A stretch of DNA of 64,000 nt from Clusia tigrina (Eukaryota > Arthropoda > Insecta > Diptera > Clusiidae), in NCBI GenBank assembly GCA_920105625.2, contig OV050030.1:106423698-106487697 (forward strand), in the 5' to 3' direction. How positions within the stretch are numbered: position 1 is the stretch's first letter; each line of letters begins with the position of its first letter. The notes below the pieces were generated by a model. The model worked only from the letters and a program-made list of their open reading frames with translations. It was not told the DNA's origin and did not search any database. A program made the translations under genes and the position numbers. Shown here in pieces: positions 56,442 to 64,000 of the stretch.

Positions 56442-58874
56442 ATTCTCCTTCTGAAAATGATTACGGTGGCATAAACACACATATACAATTGCAACTACTC
56501 TATGCAACTTGTCTTGTCAATAAATTCATTGAGAAATAATCTTCATTTAAATTAATTATATTAAAATATATTTAATTACATACGGTTGTAAATTTTGCAC
56601 AATTTCAATGCAGTCATATTCATGAGCGAATAAAGAAAACAGCAGATTTATTGTGTATTGTCATATTTCGGTAATCAATGTATCATTCAACTTTGCTATG
56701 CTATGTTATTTTATGTTTGGGTAACTGCACTTTTTCGATTGCGACTACCTAAAAGGTGTGCCCTGGTTGATAACATATATATTGAATAACCTACCAGTAC
56801 TTAACATTAAGATGGCGAAGCTGTTTGTGGCAAGAATATACATATGTTGTGTGTGTAATTAAGCAGCAAGTCCCCCACAAAATGTATAACATAGTAATAT
56901 ATTACAACAACACGTTTTTAATTTTATTTTATTAATAAAAATGGAGTTATATTAATTAAATGTGGATAATATGAAAAAATGAACGTTTACAAATACGGGG
57001 ATTTAAAATAATATATTAAACAAAGTGTCAAGGAAGTGACACTTGGTTATTACATGAAAAGGTGCGTTGGAAAATAGTAAAAAATGGAAATTGATTTTAT
57101 GCTATGCGTTGATTTCAAATTGATATGTGTTTTTAGCTTGGTTTAGATTTTGAGTTAAAAGTATAACATAAAGACAAGGACATCAACAAGATTAGTGCAT
57201 ACGTAACCTTGTGAATGCGTAGTGCGGTAGCAACTTGTAGCTATTCTATATAGTTAAACAAGGAATTCAAATAACACACGGTAGTGGTCCTCAACCCGCC
57301 ACACTGCATCGGGTGGGGCCACACTACAGAACAAAAACTCCAACTCACCATTTTTGTTCCTTTCCGCCGGGCATCCTCCTCCTCGACGACAAGCGAGCCC
57401 GCTGCATAATTTCCGCCTTAGCCTAACATACTACACATAACTAAACATTATACTTTATATACTTAAATACATAACATATACTTAATAACTAAAATAAATA
57501 ACATATACTTACAACTAATTATTTTTTTTTTATCTCTACTTATCCTTGATGAGGCGGGCGGCAGCTTCCTTTTACCTTTAATTGCACCCAATGTTGTTGT
57601 ACCACTCACAAAATACTGCCTCTTCAGTCTTTGAATTTGAAATCGTCTCCTCGATATTTTTTTCTGACTTTTGTTGCAGGTCTGCAATTTATCTTTTACG
57701 AGGCGCACTATATATATTTTTTAAAATTTTAGTTTCAATTTAACTTTCCTTCTCATAATACTCTTCCCTTATTTACGTTACTCAACTCCCGCTACCGGAC
57801 TCATCCGACAAAAAATTCAAACTGAACAGAGACCGTTTTTTTTCCTACCACCGCCTTAAATGTCTTAGCTTTTTTTTTTTAAACCGTTCCTTTCCTATTT
57901 CCTTGGCCTCCTTCGCTATTCCATCATTGACCGCTTCAGCGGTCAAGTCGGTCCGTCAACTCACTTTTGAATTTCGACTAGTCTGAGGCAGCGCCATCTC
58001 TACCTCAGAATCGTCACTAGGTTTTTGACTGGCCGCATTCACTAGAAAAGCGGACAAGTGGAAGCAAGAAAAGAAGAAAAAAAGAAAAATAAAAAAAACG
58101 AACATACAGACGGTGGCGGCTAAAGGAACGATCGCAACATATTATACTATTATTATTATTATTATTACTTTTATTATTCCTAATAATAAACTGTTTGAAA
58201 AAACATATACACTTTAATTTTGTTTGCACAACTGATTCATTCAATTTAACATTGCAATTTAAATGAAATATTTGTGCCAATAAATTTGTAATATATTGTT
58301 ATATATATTTAAGTCGCCGAAAAATGTTGCATATAAAATGATAAATGCTGCTTTGTTTAATATTTCACAGCAATGTTTCCTTTTTTGTTTACAAAATGTA
58401 TGCTAGTTTGACATTTCTCTTAGCAACCAAACTACTGTGTGGTAGATGCGCAGAACGAACATTTTTGTACACCACTTTGCGCAATCTCTGTTTGGTAATA
58501 GATTTTTGTTTTGTTTCGCTACGTTTGTTTTGCAAGACTAACTGCCATATGACAGTTTATGTGTATTTTGTCAGATCACAAGACACAAAACTTTTATACT
58601 CCAAATTCTAAATTCATTGTGTCTTTGAATAAGCTGTCATGTTACCAGAAAGCTATTGCACTATAACAGCGGACTGTAATGATGATTTGACATGATTTCC
58701 CACATAAACGCAAAAATGGAGACAGTAAAGTGTAAGTAATATTTATTATTATTAGATATTTAAATTTTATTGTTATATTACTTTTAACATTTACAGAAAT
58801 AACCAGAAACATGAAAGAACTCTTCCTGAGTTCTTGGGAAACGCTCAGCATGACCCTTCACTCGCATTAGCAAA

Positions 58875-59102
58875 TCAACAATTTCTCGACTTGCTCGAGA
58901 CATTGAAGGCTGGTTCATAGCAGCTTTCTAACAATGACATGGTAACAAGAAATTGAACGACGCCAGGATTGTGAATGGCAGTTTTGTTTTTTGGGTATCG
59001 TGGCAGGAGATTCCAGGCCAAATCTTTTGGAAGGCGCAAATCTTTCAAGAACGCTGCTTCCAGCTTACAAAATGGGTTACTGTCATCCCTTAATGACCTC
59101 AA
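58875..59102 (-). pseudogene. PIF/Harbinger-like N-terminal relic, unit E
   Basis: This is identical in product to the unit B copy at 16161-16388, supporting the B-to-E duplication. Confidence 0.4.
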
Positions 59103-59998
59103 GAACCTCCTATTCTCAAATTTTTCTTTCTTCTTTGCCGCTAATATTTACACAAAACATACCAAACTTGGATTTCATTGTTATTATTTATTATTTATTT
59201 ATTAATTCTACATAAAATAATTTCTTAAACATTTTTTCCACTCCTGCAGGTTCTTTTCAGCTCCTCTTGATGTGGTGTCAAAATTACTTTCATATGACAC
59301 AATTTTCGACAGAAAATTTTTTTATAATACGCTTTCCTGACAAATGTAGAATATTCTATCATATGACAGAAATGTTATTTTGTCAGACAAATAGAATTAG
59401 AACGTGACGGATGTGTTTTTAATATTTTAGTTTTATTTAATTAATAAAAAATGAATGATGTTCTTTCTATATTAATTAATCCTAAAATATTATATTGTTA
59501 AAAGCGCAACCACTACTTTTTTCGTTTTTATTACCTTTTCTCTTTATTTTCATATCTTTTCATTTTATTATTATATGCAAGCAAATTGGAGCAGGCGATA
59601 AATATCTGTTTCGACAGACGCTCTTCTTCTGTTTCTTCACGTTAAGACTAATCGCAACATACGAAGGTTTTGTAACGATGCGTTTTTTTGGTTTCGTTGC
59701 GATTGTTTCGTCAAGACTAATCGGTCGTTAATCGGGCCCTAAGTATGGATTAATTACTAACTTGGGGGTTACACGTTCAATTTTTGACTTTCAAGTTGGA
59801 ATAAACAAACTTTTTACTAACACACTCACACTTTTAGAAATTGACCACCTACTTGACCACCTACCATCTTGACGGTCATTTAAACAGCTGATCACAATTC
59901 TTATAAAATAGATTTCGTGTTTCATTTTACAAAGATTCTTCCTCAGTAAAACGATAGATAAAACTAATAAAAACAAGGAGAATTGCATCTTAATTTAG

Positions 59999-60073
59999 AT
60001 GGCTACTTGTGATGCAAAATATACATTTACAGCAGTCAGTATTGGAAGCTATGGCAGCGAAAGCGCCGGCGGT
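59999..60073 (+). pseudogene. PIF/Harbinger DDE-domain exon relic, unit E
   Basis: This is the same as the unit B copy (SAGG form), followed by GTAAGATAC. Confidence 0.5.
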
Positions 60074-61106
60074 AAGATACAAAAATATAATTTTTATAAA
60101 AATTTATGCTACACGAAATTGCACGCTTGTGTGCTCCAGTTTATATTGACATGGATAAACAGGGCCAAAGAATTATCCACAGTGGCGTGCCGGACTGGAT
60201 AGGTTAAGGTCACTGACATGAAATGCTCGCTGAAGTGGATTGAGTGCGCTTGGTTTGCGAGGAAAATATGCAAATTATTTCTTCTATGAAGGGATAGTGC
60301 CATTTTAACAATCCATTAAAAAAAAATAATTATTCGTCATACATAACCATAAAATAATTCTTTTAACTCATTTATTAATTTTTGAATTAAATATTCTTAT
60401 ATAATAAAAAATTAAAATAGTCACTATTTGGATCCGATGGGGCTGCCGCGATCGTTTTGGTAATTTCTACAATTGACCTCATTTTTTGTTGGGACCCATT
60501 TCTTCCAGGGAATGCTCCACAAATTTCTCATAGCTGTGGGCGTGGGGATCTCTCACTCTATCCTTTGATTTTGGAAAACATCCGAAACCTCTGACAGAGT
60601 CATCACAGTCTTGCGATTACGCTGGCGCGATGCTTGGGACATTGAAGGCGGTGCTGGCAACGGATTCGACAATTCCGAAGAGAGAAGATTTGACGAGTCA
60701 TTTGTCAAGTCAGATGTCGATTTATTTTAGAAAAAACCATTTACTTCTTTGGCTGCATGTGCATATGCAGGAAGTCCAAATGCTGGAAGTGATACCACGT
60801 ACACTATGGAACTACACCACTCTCGGAAGCACCAGTGGTTTGACTCAACTCCCTTCCGTAGTTACAGCAACAAAAGCGTTCAAAAGTGCCTAATGTCATC
60901 GGATCATTTACAAACGCTACTGAAAATTCTGCAGCATTCAAAAATTTTTCTCGTCGTTCGTATATGTTCGTTTTGTCAATAAGAGACTAATCGCTCACAT
61001 TGATTTACATACAGTTTGAAAGCAGCTGTTCGCTAGAGAGCTATTGTTTTGTTACGCTACCTTTGTTGCGTCAAGAATAAACGGGGCTTAACCGGACCTG
61101 TCATTA

Positions 61107-61684
61107 CACTGCGGCCACACTCATACTTTTTACAAACCCATACATATTTTTAGTACTTGATCGTTGACTTGATTACCAATTTATGTTTCAAGCGAAGAAT
61201 CAATTTGGCTTTCAATCTGTCAGCTGTTTCATGTGGGTACAAAGTAATAAGTGAAAAATAATGGAAAAATCAGATTAAATTAAAAAAATGTATCAACAAA
61301 TAAAAAAGGAAAAAATTAGATTTGTAGGAATTCCCCCTTGCTAGGTACCTCAGCGTGATACACAATTTCAAGCGCGGAGTTATAGCATCTCTGTATTAAT
61401 ATTCTTAATGACTATATTAATGTTCTTAATACCATCGTGAACCTTTTTTTTAAATACAAGGAATAAAATAAAAATATAGATAAAATAATATATAATAAAT
61501 GTATGATAAATAAAATATTTTATTATACATACATTGGTCACGACGGCATTTTGAAAATAAATGGAATACCATCTTGCCCATCAAGTTGAATGCAGCCTAC
61601 ATCACAGACGCAACTTGAACAGGTTTTGTCAGACAATACATGTGAGAACTTGATGGGCAAGAAATGGATCGTGTGGCCACAGTG
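61107..61684 (+). mobile_element. MITE with CACTG ends, unit E copy
   Basis: This copy carries the same 33-bp deletion as unit B. TTA flanks are at 61104-61106 and 61685-61687. Confidence 0.6.
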
Positions 61685-62776
61685 TTAGGTATTCAGTATT
61701 AGACTTAAATTGCTTAAATTTCCACAGCTTTTGAGTAAAATAGAGATACCTTCATTCGAGTGGTTTAAAATATTCAAAATTTATTAAAATAATGGATTAT
61801 CATTCAATTGCTTATAAAATATGTTTTAATAAAATAAGTTCAATAAATATACTGAATATAAGTAAAAACCAATTTAATTCATAAAACACAAATGTATAAA
61901 TTTTTATTTACATTCATAAATAGTTCATTAAGCAAAACAGATTTTCATAATTTTACACCATTGGAGTCTGGCTTAAAAAATTGAAAATCAGGCTTGTTAT
62001 GAAACCTGAATCGGTTCGGTTTGGGTTTTGAAACTAAACATAGGTGTTCTGAAAATAGAATTTTCGATTTTACATTCGATTTCAAATCGGTCAGCGTACT
62101 GTGCCAGTTTTGTCATTTCGTTGTGTTTTTCCGTGGTAAAAGATAAAACTTTGTGCTCAATGTAAGTAAAATAAGTAAATATTTTCTGAAATTGCATTTA
62201 TTTTAATAAAGGAGGAAACATAAGACACAATCGAAATGTGATGCAATTAATTGGAATTAATAAACCTATAGTAAAAATAAAGTTTATTAACATTTTTTTT
62301 TATTTTACCTCTTTATTTTTATTCTGCTATATTAAGAGTGCAATCATTTGTTGCAGTCGTATATTTTTTTCCTGTTTGGGTTCTGGAATTCCTTTTATGT
62401 TTCTTGCTCTTATTAATCTGTCAGCTGCTCTGCTGAATGCGCGGTGGAACAGTTATGAGGTAAGATGGCGCTGCTTTATATTAGTAGAATTTTGACCGCT
62501 GATACGGGGAATTGAGATATAGCAGGAAAGTGAAAATCAGTGGATTGATATATAAGACACAGACAAGTCAATAACGGTCTCTTTTGAATTTTTGAAATAG
62601 GAAGGTGTCAGTATTGTTCAGTGTAGAGAGTCAATCGTTTCGTCGGTTGCTGTGGTTTTTTATGGAAATTGGGAAAAAAGTCTAGTGTGGATGTTAGTCT
62701 GTGCCGAAAATCAATATAAAATATTAAAAAATACGGTTTTATAAGTGATCAATTTGAACAAAATATCAATTTCCAG

Positions 62777-64000
62777 CTCCTTTGAACTTTAGTAGTTATT
62801 GAAAGCGCCTAAAAAAACCGCAGAAAAAAATATGAGGTAAGTTTTTACCGGGGAGGAGTTGGTATTGCCGCGAGCATTTGAATAGAAAAAAAAGGATATA
62901 TCGGTGTGCAATGTGTTTTTTTACTACGGGTAATTTTGTGTTAGCTGCTTACGGGCTTTCGTCGATTCATCTAATAAAAATACATAGAAATGAAAATTGT
63001 TTCTCAACGAATTTATTGACAAGACAAGTTGCACACAGTAGTTTTAATTGCGTCTGTAATAAATTCGTTGAGAAATAATCTTCATTTTCACAGAATTGAC
63101 GACCCCAATTGTGTAAATTATTAAAATAGGTTTTGCCTATTGAACTATTTATGTATGTAAATAAAAATTTGTACATTTGTGTTTTATAAATTTAAAACAC
63201 AATAAATTGGTTTTTATTTATATTCAGTATATTTATATAATCATTTTCTTTTTCACTGAATACACACGGCTAAAAAGTGATATCAATGTGTTTAATTTCA
63301 TATTAAGTACATTGTCTAGTTATTCTTTTTATTATACATTTTTACTTTAAGTTTTATTATTCTATACAACCGAAGGCAATTCACCGCGACGACTCTCAAT
63401 TCTAACTCTACACAATGTCTACTACAATGTTGTGTCCGTGCTGGATTTGCCTGACATCCCATCGGACGCGTCCCCAGGTGGCGGATTGGTTCTAGGGCAA
63501 CGCGAACTCAAGCGAGGAGACAGAGAAAGAAGCGGCTTGATAGGCTCGTGCAGGAGAAATCCTCACGTGGCTCTGCCGGCCCTGCTGGGTCGACTCCCTC
63601 CAAAAGGCCCAGGTCGGCGGAAGTGACACCCACGGAAGCCACCGAGCATGCGGAGGGATTGACCGCTGCGGAGGTCTTTCGCGAGGTAAGCGGCGGAAGA
63701 TTGTTGCTGAAAACAGCATTCCCACCTGCCCTGCAGCTGATACTGCTGGTGGCGCCACGACCCCAAAGGGTACGAGCGAAACCTCGGTGTCGGCTAATGT
63801 GGCGGGGAAGAATGTTGCCAATAAGCTGCAGCTTGCCCAGCCCCTCGTATTTAGCAAAGCCATCTGCCCGGCGAAATCTCTGCCAGTGGCGGGTGGTGAG
63901 CTGGACTTTCGCCCAAGCACTTCCAAAGGTGCAGCCAAGCCATCGTACAGCGAGAAGGCTAACGGCCCGCAACCAATGGCGGTGATTGGGAAGCTGGGGC
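62777..64000 (+). repeat. Tandem repeat unit F, partial, duplicate of unit C
   Basis: This stretch runs off the window. It matches 20062-21285 at offset 42715, including the 140-bp deletion (ctatacaac joined to cgaaggc near 63370) and the LINE junction. Confidence 0.9.
63425..64000 (+). mobile_element. LINE copy in unit F, 5' part only in window
   Basis: This starts after the same ATGTCTACTA target as the unit C LINE and matches 20710-21285. By eye only a few substitutions are seen, mostly clustered at 63837-63860. It shares the ORF1 frame switches of the unit C copy. It is a duplicate of that insertion, not a second integration. Confidence 0.92.

Larger units (their letters stand above)
54385..62776 (+). 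repeat. Tandem repeat unit E, duplicate of unit B with a gypsy fragment
   Basis: The unit begins at about unit position 52. The left 500 bp follow unit B type (aattacattg, acacagg), with one internal deletion near 54609 relative to unit B. A gypsy fragment (54894-55743) is then followed by a repeat of the stretch that preceded it (attgtttag to ctataacc). From 55905 on it matches unit B at offset 42715, dropping to 42714 over part of the right half. It contains the hammerhead, relics and MITE. Confidence 0.9.

Noticed and set aside
1..64000. tRNA or rRNA genes
   Set aside because: No cloverleaf-like or ribosomal sequence was recognised. The tRNA-like matches are the primer-binding sites of the LTR elements.

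Overview
The window is eukaryotic and almost certainly from a fly. It is AT-rich and has no host gene. Its repeats are insect-type: mdg3/blastopia-like, 412/mdg1-like and Osvaldo/Ulysses-like Ty3/gypsy elements, a LOA-clade LINE, a Transib DNA transposon and PIF/Harbinger relics. The species cannot be named from the sequence; a drosophilid or tephritid-like brachyceran is the best guess.

The backbone is a tandem array of a composite unit of about 7.6 kb, with unit starts at 1, 12467, 20062, 31687 and 62777. Unit A (1-12466) carries a gypsy element at 584-5955. Unit B (12467-20061) is uninterrupted. Unit C (20062-31686) carries a LINE at 20710-25536. Unit D is cut off after about 270 bp, at 31957. 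Unit E (54385-62776) and the start of unit F (62777-64000) follow. E-F is a near-identical duplicate of B-C at a nearly constant offset of about 42715 bp, including the same LINE insertion and the same flanking deletion. The unit has no convincing long ORF. It does contain a perfectly conserved candidate type I hammerhead ribozyme, a CACTG-ended MITE with TTA target duplications, PIF/Harbinger transposase fragments on both strands, and two interleaved pairs of inverted repeats.

Between units D and E lies a block of nested mobile DNA (31957-54384). Its frame is a plus-strand Osvaldo/Ulysses-like LTR retrotransposon with a lysine-tRNA-type primer site and LTRs of about 1.47 kb (the 5' LTR is truncated). 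It encodes gag with an N-terminal SAP-like motif, protease, RT-RNase H and integrase. Where an env gene would sit, it encodes a Ulp1/SENP-family (C48) SUMO-protease-like protein with His, Asp, Gln and Cys all present. This third gene is preceded by a TATA box and splice-donor-like arrangement that resembles the element's own LTR promoter. A 412/mdg1-like element on the minus strand (33209-42866) is nested in its leader. A Transib transposon (49779-51974), with CACAGTG ends and a CGTCG target duplication, is nested in its 3' LTR. To the right (52180-54384) is a patch with a PIF/Harbinger N-terminal relic and a possible BEL/Pao LTR end.

Most coding regions are broken by one or a few isolated stops or small indels; the LINE ORF2 (21776-25396) is intact. 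In my view the most notable items are the Ulp1-bearing retrotransposon, the hammerhead present in every sufficiently complete repeat unit, and the Transib copy with RSS-like termini.
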